Shown: piece after piece, positions 35,049-50,000 of the stretch
How positions within the stretch are numbered: position 1 is the first letter of the stretch
Layout of the letters: each line of letters begins with the position of its first letter
NCBI RefSeq assembly: GCF_037975245.1
Contig: NC_092580.1
Coordinates: 5,184,501 to 5,244,500, forward strand
Origin: Apostichopus japonicus
Taxonomy: Eukaryota; Echinodermata; Holothuroidea; Aspidochirotida; Stichopodidae
DNA length: 60,000 bases
Direction: 5' to 3'
Position numbers and translations under genes: made by a program
Notes under the pieces: generated by a model
What the model was told of the DNA's origin: nothing
The model's database searches: none
Seen by the model: the letters and a program-made list of their open reading frames with translations, nothing else

Positions 35049-38000
35049 GTAAGTGATTTTCATCTTATTGGCTTACCGTCTGAGTAGTATGTAGATTTGA
35101 TTACCCTACCCCTACCGAGGCTCATGGTTTTCATTCTGGTTAGATGAATCTTAAAGCTGAATAGGTATACCGCCAAGCAATTATATCAAAGACAGAAAAA
35201 TGAATGATAAAAAAGTACGAGTAAGTTGTGTAACAGTAACAGTCTGCTAGGTTACAAACGTGAAGATAACCAAATGATGGCACCAGCAGACTTCACCTTA
35301 TTAACGTTCAAATTAATATGACACTATAAGTTATAAAAAAATGTCACCCCCCCCCCGACGTAGGACTTTCATGCTGTGAAGTCTAGTGAAAAGAGCTTTC
35401 TTCTTTGTTTTGTGTGTTTGTATGTGCGGGGGGGGGGGGTCGGGGGGAGGGGTGAGATGTAGAGTGGCTATGTCTGTGAAGAATTTTCATATTTGTATCT
35501 TTCATGCAATTCTTTGGAAACTTAATTTAACGAATCATCGAGCTACTTAATTTGCATATTAACGTGCTAAAAGTTGGCTGCAGTGTAGATGATGACAAAT
35601 ACATAGGCTGTATGACGTAGGTATAGGTAAACTTAAATTATTTCTAAGAGTATGAGACAGAGTTGTCAACAAGTCCCTAGCTGCAAGTCTCAAGTCAAGT
35701 CTCAAGTCTTTACCAGCAAGTCTCAAGTCAAGTCTCAAGTCACCTTGAAAATTTTGAGCGAGTCTCAAGTCAAGTCTCAAGTCTTTGGAGGTCGAGTCTC
35801 GAGTCAAGTTCAAGTCCCTATGAGCAAGTCTCAAGTCAAGTCTCAAGTCTTTGAAGTTTGAATACAATGATGCAGGCTACGAATAATGTAACAGTGTTTC
35901 AGGAATTATGTGGTATAAATTAAACAGCCGAATAGCAAAACCGGGGCACACGCCACGGAACAAATTACCTCAAAATTTGCTAGCCACTGTTTTATTGAAA
36001 AAGGCCAACTTTCAGCCAAACAGCAGCCCTGGATGGAATATTCAACCAAGCCAATGGTAGTTATGGTAACGCCTGTAGTCGTCGTTGGGCGCTCGTAATT
36101 CGAGCGTACACGCAGGGCCGTCTTAACGCATGGGCCCACTGGGCCCTGGCCCAGGGCCCCGCGATGTCAGGGGCCCCGCAATCACAGTAACCCCGTGTCT
36201 TAATCTGGGAGGAAAACTTATTGAATAGGCCATTATGCCTGATTGAATTCGATACTTGACAACTTGTGACGAGAGTTGGTGAAACACTTGAGAGTTTGAC
36301 ATTAAATATTCAAATCTGAGTTGGCAACCCTGGAATATACAATGCCCCGAAGGCTTACACAGAGAAACTGTTACTCCGTAACTATAAGAAAGAGGAAATT
36401 GCCTCAGCCACGAAAGGCATAAAATTTGAAAACCGTGGGCAATACCTCACTACCAAACCTAGACAAAAGTAACCACCACTTGTGTTCAAGCTCACCTTTA
36501 CACCCCATATCAAAACCACGCATTTGAAAAAAAAACACTTTAGAAACATTGGCACTTATTCTCGCAACACGCAACAATTATCCAAACTGTTTCCAAAAGA
36601 ACCGATTCTAGCCTACAATAGGGCCCAAAATCTCAAAGATTTACTTGTTAACTCAAGGTTTCGTACTAACGAAGAATCAGCTGACTCTCAAGGTTCACAC
36701 GAAGCTCTTTTAGATGCTCTTATAGCTGCACCATGAGTCCATAAAAACTTGTGCACAGAAAATAGATGCATTTTGAGAATGAGACGCCCAGGCCGAATAT
36801 AAAATATTCAAAGGCTACTTCTGATAAAGCTCCTCCTATGAAGTTTGAAAGCAGAAACCGGTCTAGTTGGTCATAAGAACCTACGCTAGTCTCTCCTACT
36901 ATTAACAGTACACTCAATTCACCTAATAGGTGCAATTATGTTTCACCATGAGGAGCATGCTATAAGTTCATGTTCCTCTGGCCCTCCCTTAAAAATAATT
37001 CATGTTCTTGGCGACTACGTTGCGTTAGATAGTGTAAAACCGCCTACACCTCCCTCTCAGTTAAAGACTCAACACAAGGGTGTTACAAATGGTAAGTCCA
37101 GTATTGTTAGGGAAGGGATGGAGGGCAACTGGAAGATTTCTCTTCTATAATGTATTTCATTTTTTAGATATATGTTATTCAGCTAAAGTGTTATGCTTTA
37201 TGCGCGACATAGGGAGGGGTGGTAAATGCAGGCATGTCTATGCTTGAGCGATTGTCAAGGATGTCAATTTTTCACGCAACTTTTTTCGAACTCACATGAT
37301 TGATGGGCCCCGCTCCATTGCCGGGCCCAGGGCCCGGTGATCACTTAAGACGGCCCTGCGTACACGAAACCATAATTATTTATTATCGATATCAACTTAT
37401 GAAGTTATTTAATGATTAGAAAATTGTGAAATACAAACAAGTCTCTAGTAGAAAAACCGAGTCTTTTGAAGGCAAGTCTCAAGTCAAGTCCCAAGTCTTT
37501 GCTAACTTTTTGGGCAAGTCTCAAGTCAAGTCCCAAGTCTCTGACAGCCGAGTCTCGAGTCGAGTCTCAAGTCCTAAAATTTGCGACTCGAGTCGGACTC
37601 GAGTCCGAGTCCCTGACTCGAGTCCCCAACTCTGGTATGAGATTATTTAATAATGTCATTACGGTTGTCGTCTTCCAATAACTACCATCAGTATATCCCG
37701 TATGCAATAGCCATCCCTTTACTTTGCCTCAGCTGGAGTGACTTTGGCCACACTGACATATATAATTGATGGGTACATTATTTGAATGACGACACAAGTT
37801 GAGAGCATTCTATTAGGCTATAAGCAGTGTGTAGTTGTCATGTACCGGTATATGATATCATATATCAGCGATTGTGTGTTAATTTAGAACGAGAGACGAT
37901 AGGAAAAGCTTGAGACGAAGAGTGTGGAGAGGATACATACTGGAGGGAGGGGGGGGGGAGGAGCGATCACATGGATCAAAATGTATATATTTATGAATAT

Positions 38001-41000
38001 ATTTATGTATATATATATATATACACATTTATTCTTCGAGCACAAAACACCGAGGTTACGATGACAACCCCCACCCCCCCCCCCCCCCAACAAAACAGAT
38101 GCATTCGATACCACTGAAATGTCCACCAGCAAGGTTTTCAGTTATAGAAGTAAATTAATGTAATGATCCCTGGAGACAGGGTAAGGTCACATGGCCTAAA
38201 GAAGCTACATGTGTGCATCATTAAAGGTTGTATTTTCTGTACTTTGTCTATAATTAATAGGTTATGCTAATATATTCGATTATTCGTGTAAATTGTGACG
38301 GTCTTTCTTTGATGATGGTTTCATTACTTTCATATAGTATTGTGTTTAAATTGGGCGATACACTTCATGATGAGGAGACCAACCATTTTGCTCCTCCACT
38401 TGAAGGGCCAAGGTTGTTTCGTCGCGGCTTACCAAATACTAATATTTATCCCTATACATTTATAGCTCCAAGAAAGTATAACCCTTAGAAACAAACTTTT
38501 ACAAACAGCGTAAGAACGCACGCGAACGTACGAGTTCCACTTTGATATAGCTTACTTTATTGGAACTTACCTTGACGATTAACGATTACCTGAAATAATT
38601 CCTTGAGCATAATCCTCATGGCAATTATTGGCATCAAAGTAACTTAATTTGTAAATCAATGCTTATCAGGCATAGTCGAAGTTCAATTATATAGTACGTA
38701 AAGGTGATATACTGAAAACTTAAGATGTATTGATTAAATTTCATTCTAACCGTCTGAACCAAATGGCTAGATTGAGTTATCTTTCCAATAGCTAGATAGA
38801 AATAAAAGTACCATACATTTCACTGGATTGTAACTCCTTGTAGTATATTTTAGGAGTGTAATCCTAAATCTATATCATTAAAACTTGTATTAAGTTATGT
38901 ACGTCAATAATGTTGCTTTATAGTTGAAAAGGGATTCAATTTGCAAAATTGAACTTAAAGAGATGTAGGCTAGATTATTTATGTGTGTGCTTGGCATTGT
39001 TATAAGGCAGGGAAGTTGTGTTTGAAACAACGAAGTGCATCAAGCCTACTGACTGTTACTCAAAATAGCAGACGATTAGGTATCCAGATTTTCATGATAT
39101 CATGATATACGCATTCGTATCATTTATATAATACCATCACTTAATTTCATAAATGTATATACTATAGACAGATTTTATAATCTGTACCTTAAGTCGCACG
39201 TCTGATCTCTCCAAATAGACTAGTTGCCATCATGATGATTTGATACAGAATATACATATAATAAGGTACCGTGAATATGATCTATTTGTGTACTTAGCGT
39301 TGTTGATATCCTTGAAAGATTGGTTAGGCTTCCAGCCTAAGCATGGTAGGATACCAATCCAGACGCACACAAGTGCATCACTTAATACTTCATTTGTGTC
39401 TGATGTCTAATGCATGGTCACTCTTTCACATATGTAACTGAGTAAGTATTACACTTCACTGTTATATCTGACTACCGTGCATGATATAGACCCTACCTAT
39501 ATACGGTAAACCATCGAGATACACAAGATCTATATACTCTAACTGAATTTTTATAGTGAAAATAAATTGTGGTTCAGTGGTCTGGTAACGCCATAGAGCG
39601 ATCGGCACTGGGATCAGGCTAGTTTACATTATTTGACAGACACACGATTTTCAAGTCAGGCAAACAATTCAACCCAAGCGAAACAGCGTGGGGCATGTTT
39701 TCTTGTGGTTGGACGTGGGCAATGACACAATGTGACAGAATGTGATGACAGTGGTACCCCGGGGATCTCACGTGACATGTGAGGAGTAACAGACGTTACC
39801 TGTGATTAACGGTACATCAGAAAACAATTTTACGTCTAACCTGTACAGCTGTAGAATAAACAGTTTTTTTTTTATCTCCATAAATTCGTTCGAAAACCAG
39901 AGTCATTATATACAGTATGCAATGTGTACTATATAGTTTCAACATAGTCTTTGTCCTACAATGTTTTAATGATTTCGTTGGTAATAATTTAACACGGTGA
40001 GCTCTGCAGAAGGATGGTTAGGTCTAGGAAAGAGTTTGGTAGTTTCTTACTTTCACACAGTAGACGAACAGACATGTATAGAAACCATTCAGTTTCTGTG
40101 ATCATATACGCAGTATTTTCCATTTTAAACCAATGATGTTCACCAGACTTCTCACAATGATGGTTCTGAAGGATTAATAAAAAACTATTAAAAAAAACTA
40201 AAAAAAAAACTATTAATGAGACTGATACGGCAAAGTGAGAGTGAGACAGAGGGGATGGGGTGGGGGGGAGGCATGGCGAGAGGTGAATACCGAAATTTTA
40301 GGCGGTAATATTCGTCCACGCCTGACTCTTATGGGGTTCAACATATCCCCACACCCATGCCCACACCCATGCCACTCCACCCCAGCCCCATCTCATCAAT
40401 TCAAGTTCTCCACGCTATCATGTTTGCACATATATTTTATACTAAAGGTCTTCACTCACACTAGGCTTACCACAGTTACTATATGCGTTGTTCATTATGC
40501 TCTATTATAAGCTATTGCCATAAATGGTACGGGAAACTAAAAGGTCCACACATAAAGTAAGAGCCGATATACAGCGACGCCAAAGTCACCCTTGGTATAT
40601 AAAACCTGCTACCAATGACTATTATATGGTGTCGGGGTTTTACGCTACCAACTTTGGTGCCGACATTCTATACAGCTGATCGATACGAATGGAGTGCCAA
40701 GTCGACCCACACTTATACATGGTCAACCCACGTGACACCCTGTTTTGCATTTTGATGGCACCATAAAACTTAGCAGATCGACATGAGAGGCCACATGTCC
40801 TGCTTAACATATTGCTCTTTGATTAGAATTCGTCAGCTGGTCTAAAATGACCTTTTATTGTCAAGTTCACCCCACGGTATAGTTACCACAGGCACTTCCG
40901 CTGTCATCCAACTGAATAGCATTGAAGAATAGCTTAAAAGGATTTAGTAATGTAGGCTTTGTAATTGTAACATGGTTCCTCTGGGAGGAAGGCTACTTCA

Positions 41001-44000
41001 CAGTGATGATTAACACTAAACAAACGCCATATTCCGGAACTTAAAAAAGGATGTTAAAGGCTCATATATATTCATGTAAAGTCACTTAAAATATGAAACC
41101 GAGTCTCCTAAAATGCGAAAGAGAGAAAGAAAGAAAATTATGGTGTAATGGTTGGGAAATTATAACGGCGATGTTGTCGACTAATTAGTTTCCGAATCGA
41201 TAACGTTTCTTTAGGTACCGTAAGGCTACATGCATCGATGAAGGCACCTGCAGGGTATAAACTAGAACCATACATGTGTTATTGAGTGTAACGTATATGA
41301 AGAATATCTTCACTCATAACTGAAATAAGTTAGCATGCAATAATTTGTATATATATAGTTAGATAAGTATAATAATAATAATAATATACAATAATGATAA
41401 TATTATATGCAACATCGGCCTGAAATACATTTATTGTACGACACTAAGCAGCCACGCGTGTATATATGTGGGAGAAACCAAATGGCTTATTAGGCCTATT
41501 TACTTACATTGCACGCCGGGTGGCTATCCACTTTACAGTGTTAGCTCATTTTAGATACTTAACAATTTGAAGGATCATTTTAGATGGGAAAAACGTGTAT
41601 TTCTCCTGGATGATGAACTCACCTTACTTTGGCCGAGGCCAGAGGTCAAACCCACGACTTTCCAGATGTTATAGATTTCATTCATATAGCTTATAATGTC
41701 ATCACCTTGATCGGCTTTACCATATCATATATCATGTCATGTCATATCTAATCATATATCATGGTATCTTGTCATAGTTACCTGTCTACTGGTACAATGT
41801 CTGTAAGAAATCTGCGAATTACTATTATGTTTGTTTTCATCCAAACTTTATTGTGCAGTTATACCCACCATGGTCATTAGCCTCGGGTATTTTTGAATGA
41901 CAATGGCACGTTCAAGTCTGCCCCGATTTTCATATGCAAATTAAGCTAGCTTGTAAACAATCTGGTATAAAGTTGTGGTATAGGCTTGTACTTAATATTG
42001 GAAAGTAAGTAATTTTCTCGGAAGTTTGGATTGTTTTGTGAAAATTCCATTCTGTTTCATGCAATAAAACTAGCAATATGACACAAGAGCAGATCTAAAA
42101 AGAAAAGAAAAGAAAAGAAAGCCCGAACAAAGAAACTAAAAGAAACTAAAAACTAAACTAAATAGTGGATACATTGAACCAGACATATTTGATACCGTCA
42201 CGTAACCTCACTCCCCCCGGATGGCTGTATAAAATACAAATATTAACAGTCTGTAATCCTATATTGAGCTTGGTTTATATATAGCTACAGGCTTTACACC
42301 GATGAACGTAACGTAGGTGTATTCATCTAGGTCATTAGTGTATTTACTGGTTGAAAACATTAAAAATTATGGGGTGGGGGGGGGGTCGGGGGTTATAGCC
42401 GTTTTCCTATCCTCTGGTGGCCTAAATTATATTACACAGAATGCTCAAATAAGACTTTAAAATGACATAAAAAAATAGATAATAAAAGTAAAAAGACCAA
42501 CGTGCTCTTCATTATTAGCTTCAGAGAAATGTTTAAGTCAGAATGATGTGCTGGGTTTAAGGTTTTTGGTCCCATGTGTCTCTGTGTAGGTCTGTTTTTT
42601 TTTTATCCCAGTCGGGAGTGGGGTAGTCGAAAAGGGCTGTAAGTAGTCCTAAAAAATATGTCTGTGAAAGTAGAATGCCATGTACAAATATAATTGCTTA
42701 GTACAGACAAGTGCATTCAAGAATCCTGTTCGTCGAATAACAGGTTAGACTGTGAATTCCTGTAAAACTGTAAAAGACCAATGTACAGTAATTTTGTTCT
42801 CGACGTCACAACCCCGAGACATCTTTACGGAAGCCGAGAGGTTCTGTCGGTTGCCACAAGGAATGCGTAGGCCACACGCAGTGAGTTTGCGATAAACAGT
42901 GAGCTCGATTGTGGCAAATTCAGTGCTTGTGGCGAACGCACTAGTTTCGGCATACATACTTGTTGTGGCAAACTCATTGACTGCGGCCAACCCAGTGCTC
43001 GAAACTCTCGGCTTCCTTAAACGAGTGACGGAAAGTGAATATTTGTAACATAGTAAATAGGACAACCATGTCATCCGCCATTGGTTTAGTGTGCAAGTTG
43101 TATTCCACCATATAATTCCGGTATAACCTATACCATTATATACAACTTTCAAAATATGACCGTTGATGAAACACAACCCCCCCCCCCCCCACCAAGAAAA
43201 TAAATTATCGATGCTGACTGGCTTAGTTCCGAGCCATAATACATGCTGAAGCCCAGTGGCATGTTGGTACTCACTTTACAGCAGGCCTTATTTTTATACC
43301 AAAAATGAAACTTCATGGGAGGAAGTTGAAATTTTGTTTAACAATAAAATGTGTTTATTAGAGCAGGGAAAGGTTAGTCGGGTGACAGCCTTCCATTGTA
43401 TGATTTGAACCTCCCATACCTCTTGCGTGAAGTCATCATAACAGACAGTAAAGATTTATTTTGTTGTTATCTTCAGACCTACTTCCATTAGTGTTTTAAG
43501 CGATCTAGGCTAATACGGCTTAAACCTTTCAAGGTTACACAGGATTTACTATGCACAGAGATATAGTGTTGAATTACTGAATTAAGATTTAAAAGCTGTC
43601 CGTATATTGTCCATCAATGCGGAGTAATAAGTTCAAGTTGGTACGATTGACAGATGTCTTCATAAAACACATTTATGTATACGCTGTAGCACGCCCATGA
43701 CTGTCAATTCCTCACCCTTTCCTATTCTTGTTTGTTTTCGTTCTGTTCGTTTGACGATAGAAGGGAGTATAAAGGGTGATTGGTATATAGGTACAACGTG
43801 CAGCAATTCTCTTTACGTCGGTAGAATTGCTCGACTAATTTATTGGTCAAATGATCAATTATGAATAAAACAGCGCCCTCGGGTACGTAACCGAGAAGTT
43901 ACAACCGTCACAATTTAATTTTTGGGATACCCAATTGGGGCGGGTGGGGAGGGGTGGGGGATATATATAAGGAAATTGGAATAGGTGGGAAGAGGGTAAT

Positions 44001-47000
44001 GGAAATGATGAGGAGGGGTTATTGACTGAAGCTCTTCAAAATAGATTATCGCAGTTTCCATATGTCGGAACTTCACTTGCTTTCTTCCAACCAACCTACC
44101 CCTACCTCACCCCACCCCACAATATCCTCACTTGACATGCTACGGTTGCATGAGGGAGAACTTTAGTTATGCCCGTCCAGAATGCTTATACATGTAGCCT
44201 AACCATCTGGTGTACCGTGTTTGTCTGCCTGCCTAACTATAACCATACGCTATCTTGTAACCATACCATACCATCTTGCCCATGCTGGTAATGTCTTTAT
44301 TTTATAGAAGCTTGTGAAATCTATGATAAGTATAGCAACCTTATAGCTTCTTACGTTTTGGATTATTAAGTTTACAATACCTTTCACGACTTCCAACGGT
44401 GCAAAACCTATACATGCAGGTAACCATGGAACTGGCATAACTTCACAGCCCACTTTGGATCAATGTTTGATGTGATCACGTGGTGTTGTGGTATTTGTTT
44501 TTGGAACTCTTGGTAAACATATACCAACAACTTAGAAACATTTTGCGGCAAATTGAAAGTTACTTTTCTACGGATGTTTATCTTACCTGCATTTCTCGAC
44601 CTTAGCTCAGTCATAAATGCATGATGGTCTACTGATCCGCATTAAGTTTTTTGTGACATGTGACATGTTTACTCATCAAACTTCTTCTTTTATTTAAAAA
44701 AATCCCCCCCCCCCCCATTATATGTATCGACCCTTCGAAAGGATCAAATACCCTCTGGTGAAATTATTGAGAAATTGGAACAAATACGTAAGGATGAATG
44801 ATTACATCAACAATAAAAAAAAACATAACATATAACTCTACCATGGTAACGGACTAACAAAACATATATAAACACCGTCGAAAAATATGACATTTTAAAC
44901 AAATAGGTAATTCTAAATCGTATAAATGTCTGAATCAGCACTGTACAAGCACGTGTTTGTAGCATACATTAAAGCACTGTATATATCTTTGCTACTGTTG
45001 GATTCGAAGATCCTTCTCATGTCATAAACTTGATCATTCCAAAATAGCGACTGGAATATCAATTCGGCTAAATCAGAGACAAATTAATTTTTTTGACTGA
45101 TTCAGGATTCCAATTTGGCATATAAGCACCGTGGTGAAATTTATACACATTATCTATATACTGGTCGTTTCAATATGTCGACATGCATAGTTGCAGTCAA
45201 GTTTTTTACATCATTATTATCATTATTAAAAGTGGACTATGTATAGCAACCATGTGTTATGGTATATAATTAGCCCTTTAAGGCGATCAAATCTGCGCCA
45301 TTCCTTTACGTATCATCATCATGCGTTGGTCGCACATAGTTCATATAGATCATAAAACTTTCTGGGCCAAATCATTGAAGTTTGCCGCTCATCGGTTCTT
45401 TCATCCGTTTCATATAACCTAGCAACTTTTGAATCACATAAACAGTTACTGCCCCGTTTTCTTTGACCCACTAAATTATCATGTTCAAACACCGCCATGT
45501 CAATGACCTACGGTATATAACATCCTTCCTTTATGACGAGTCTGTGTTATCAGAGATGCGATGTCATGCTCGTTGCCATAGCACCCGAGCCATTGTAATG
45601 GAATGACTAAGTTTTTTCGGCCGCCATTTTGATCATCAAATATAGGGTTTTATAACCCGAGAGAGACTTGTGGGTAATTCCCACTGCCGTTCATGTCTAA
45701 AGCGATGTGGCGAATTGAAATTATTTTGAAGGAAAAACCTTAATCAAATATTTCTTTTAATTGCAGTGTATTTAGTCACTTGTATTTATAAGTGAAACTC
45801 TGAAGTAATCATACTGAATGGAGGAAAGTGTATCAATAAATCGTTTTCCCCCCATTATACATAGCATATATGTATACTGCATACAAACTAAAAAAATGTT
45901 AAAATCTTGGCAAGAGAAATCATTTCTCGTTGACGCACGTATACATGTGCGCAAGTAGTTATGTCACGTCAGATAAAGTCAACTTCAAGTGATTATGTAA
46001 AGATTGAAGTAAAAATAGTGACACTCTTGTATAAATAGCCCGTTCCATGACTCTTGTACAATGCACATGCGCAAAGCTAATTTAATGTAAGTAAAAGCTG
46101 TTTAACCAGCAGAAGCTAGGTCAAGATGCCAGTTGCGAATATACGTGCAAGCCATAATGACGCGTCGGTGATGCAAATCAAATTGAACATAGGTTTATCA
46201 CATTTCTACACATATTTTGCATTTGCTTCGCCATTTCACACCAAACCCTTGTTCGCCTTCAACATCTAAAAGACTTGCACTAGAACATGAATGTGACCTT
46301 TGACATAATAAAATAATCATGTGACGCCAATGCGGTCTGTACACGTTTAAATCAGTGCGCATTAAGTATATGTGGTATGCCGTGCATCTCATCATTGAAT
46401 AGACGACAACGTCACCAGGTCGAAAGTGCAAACCTGTACTATTTATGGCATGTTTATCTGCGGTTATCTGAGCTCATCATGGTTGTCTCAAAAGTGATAT
46501 CATTCCGGGCACGAGCGAGAAAATATTTTCGTCCTTTTCCCGAAATTCCTAACCGGTTATTATCTTCGTCCTAATCTTTGGCCATTAAACTTAAATTACA
46601 GTCATGTGTACTTTAATGGAATTTCGTTCCGAGAATTTGATACAACTTGCATGGCCTTAATATATTGACCAAAAAAAAAAGGCTCGGCGTTAAAACAATG
46701 ACAAATTCTGTGGCTGGTGTCCTCTGAGACTACACGCTAAGTTTATCATGGGATTTGATCAAAATGTAGGTATTTCCCTCAATTTATCGCGGTTTATTAA
46801 TTCCTCCTAAGTAAAAGTCGTCAGCGATCAATTTCCCCTTCTTAGCAAGGGGTCATTTTTGTACTTGACTCCCCCAAATTTGTCCAATTTTGATTTTATT
46901 ATTATTATTATTAGCATTGGAAATAACCTGTCAACGTTCAATTAGAAAGAACCATTATGTATCATAAGGTCGATTTTTACTCCAAAAATAGGCCTCTGAG

Positions 47001-50000
47001 ATTCTTACAATAAGTATACTGAACTTTAGCAGTCGAGGATGAAAATGCATGACATGTGCCATTAAAGTAATATAACGTGTCTGTACGAAACGCGTTATAA
47101 CGTGCGAGAACTTCACTGCTTTAAGAGAGATGAGGGGAAGAGGGAGGGTGGGGGGGGGGGGTGCATATGATCAGAAATTCTGCTGATACCCAGGGAGACA
47201 TGTATATCGACGCAAACCTTACAGATGTCCGTTAAATACCAGATATTCAAGGTCCATAAGTGACCAAATAGGCCGCAATCATAAAACCGTTTGCAAGTTT
47301 GTGTTCATTTCCATCCATGTCCTTCCTCATTCATGTTGTAGTAGGTTAATAGTTTTACATTATTTTAAACCTTACTTGGCTGATTTCAGATTCTTTGTGC
47401 CCTATCATTGCATAAGTCGTATTCCACATTCCGACAGTAATCTTTCTGTTCCAGAGCCTCGTATCGGTGATTGAAGAGCTGAGCCTAAAACATTCTGTAA
47501 TGAACTTAATTGCCGCTCCATTCGCTTGAAGTAAGCTTCGCATAGTTTATTAACCGCACTATTTGCATTGATTGACTTCATACAGTTGATGCATGGTAGC
47601 AGCCAGTTGCTTGTGTTTGCAAAATGCCTCCCATAGTGTGTTAACACACAGATATTAGTGTCACAGCACCTCACTATATTGACTACACATCGAAAGTCTG
47701 TTCCCTATCGACCTATATATACATTGCCCTACAGGTGTAGCCTATGTATATACATATACCGGTACTTTAATTTAACTGTAAATACTCTTGGCAGAACTTG
47801 TTATACTGTCATGAATCCGAAGTTAACTATCAACTCAGGATATTCCATCAGTCCAGCTTGGTTTTATTGTTCAATAACATCGATGAAACATGAACAGACT
47901 ATCAGCAACTGGCCAATAGAATAGGCTGTCACCAGGGCGCATGCGTGGTGCTTATTAGTAGTACGCCATGTACAAAGCGCGCTGAGCGCTATCACAAATC
48001 AAAATATATATGAACTGTAACTTTAATGTCTATACACAGTATAAATATTTCCTTTGAGAAAAAAACAAAAACAATCGCTATGAACATCAGTTCACCCAAA
48101 ATTAATTTTAAAAGCAATTTATTTTATGATCGTACATAACCATTCCAAGTTTACTATACATTTTCCAAGTGACGCAAATATCGGTCTGTTTATCCATCAT
48201 GGCCGTTCACTCAATATCTAAACACTACTTTGGTCTCCATTTGGCCTATAAATGTGGGTTCAGTACACATCGTTGGTACAATTAAAATAACCCTTGGGTA
48301 AAAGAAAAAAATTAAATACTCAAAATTTCTATTTTCATACTTTAAACCTTTTTTTTTTTTTCCTTTTCTGATCGATGGTACCCGAACAATTCCCAGTGGA
48401 TGGTATGTTTGAATAAAATCCTGAAAATATGAACACACGTGGAGTATTTAAAGTACAGCGACCGATTGTTGTTTTTCTGCCGTCTGGGTGTATATCTTGC
48501 AAAATAAGCATATCCACTCATTCATTCTTCGTATAAACAGAAAATAGACACATTGTCAACACTCTCTCGACCACCAAAAAGGTCATAATTTTAAGGAATT
48601 TTGGTCTTGTTAATGTGGCTCAAAAATGTCTGAAGGGGTCTCCCGTCTAGCGTTAAATGAGTTTCATATGTGCTTGGTATGTTATTGTCAACTTTATCGC
48701 CCGCAGGTTTCAATGTTTTAAGTTATGTTTCTAGAATCGAGGGCGCTTTAAGCCAACACGCGTGCATTTCGGTAAGTCTGTCTGACCCTATTTATATCTG
48801 TTTATGGAGTGATGTCCAAAAATGTCCAATTTCCGGTCAAATTAGTTGCACTTTTGTAACCCGAGGTGTAAATCATTCAACAGAGAGAAGTTCAACTGCC
48901 GTTCGGGGAGTTCTTGAGAAATGAAGCATTGTTAACGTTTGACGCGTTATTTTGAGACTAAATATGTAGAGGGATCATGAAGGTTCTGCTTTTATTACAA
49001 TATCGATAAAGTACAAATCAATTATCGTAAACCACAAGAATAGTTGTTCTCCCAGATGTATAACCGCAATATTGTACTATACATGATGGTGGGGATGGGG
49101 GGGGGTCAATCTCTTTAGCCTGGGACATCAGTACATGACCCCAAAGTTTAGTATATATGCTAATACAATACCTACGCTTTTCAAAACAGACTTCTCTTCA
49201 GATTCTGGACCTTGGGGAGTATTTTATTAGATAACTAAACTGTCTTTCAAAGGGAAACATGCATCGGTGAGGAATTGTAGTATACTTGCTGAACCGTCTC
49301 AGAATACGAGTGACCAATTTATTATTTGACTTTCGAGTATCATTCAGATACTAATCACCGAATGAACCTTAAAAAGAAGTCATCATATTTTTAGCCATAA
49401 AGCAGAGGCAAGCTCTTGTTTACGGTTGTTTTGATTTGAGGAATATCCATGGCCGGCCCGTCCTCAGAAACGGCTAGTTTTCAAAACAACATATTGATTT
49501 TACTTCTTACGAAACCTGTCTCCACACTCCGATATGACACTTTTCCGTGTTTGTGTTTGTAGGGTATTGCCAAAATATAGCCTAATAGGGTGAACTTCGT
49601 TTAGAGTAAATGCATGTGCTCTAGTTTTAAGGTTTATGTTCTGTCGTTATGTAGGTAATGGACGGATAAACTGACAAACTCTGACATGACCTACCTGAAA
49701 GAATCAGTGTTTCTACCTGTACTTCATGCCATAACTCTCTTTGGATTTTTGCTATGAGAGCGATTTAACAGTCAACTTTGTGTAGGCAGTTTAGTCACAG
49801 CAGGATTGGTTGAACTTTAATAGCTATCTACATAGTATACTTGATATACCTAGTATGGCTTTCGACATTGGTTGCCATGGTTGCAACTGAGGTTTACAAA
49901 ATGTATTTTTGATCTATGCTAGTCGTCTGCACTCTAAAACAAAAGTTGGGCAAATCTTTCATCCCACATGGGTATACGTAAGCCTATATGTATCCAACCA

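Larger units (their letters stand above)
35658..37634. mobile_element. Outer hAT-type element rich in AAGTC repeats, interrupted by another element
   Basis: The ends are CAGAGTTG...(left) and ...CAACTCTG (right), an 8-bp perfect terminal inverted repeat. The direct repeat GTATGAGA lies immediately outside both ends (35650-35657 and 37635-37642). Both flanks of the element carry GAGTC/AAGTC repeat arrays. A second hAT element occupies 36113-37358, so the original element was about 720 bp. No transposase is visible. Confidence 0.9.

Noticed and set aside
39570-39640. tRNA-like GTGGTTCAGTGGTCTGG
   Set aside because: Looks like an A box, but there is no B box or acceptor stem at tRNA spacing.
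42745-43176. 143-codon minus-strand frame
   Set aside because: Its repetitive centre is the MITE at 42829-43016, and the rest lacks similarity to anything.
48707-48771. Possible internal exon of the unassigned gene (cccgcag ... TTTCG|gtaagt)
   Set aside because: The splice signals are good, but entry in phase 0 from exon 1 gives a stop after four codons; only another phase is open.
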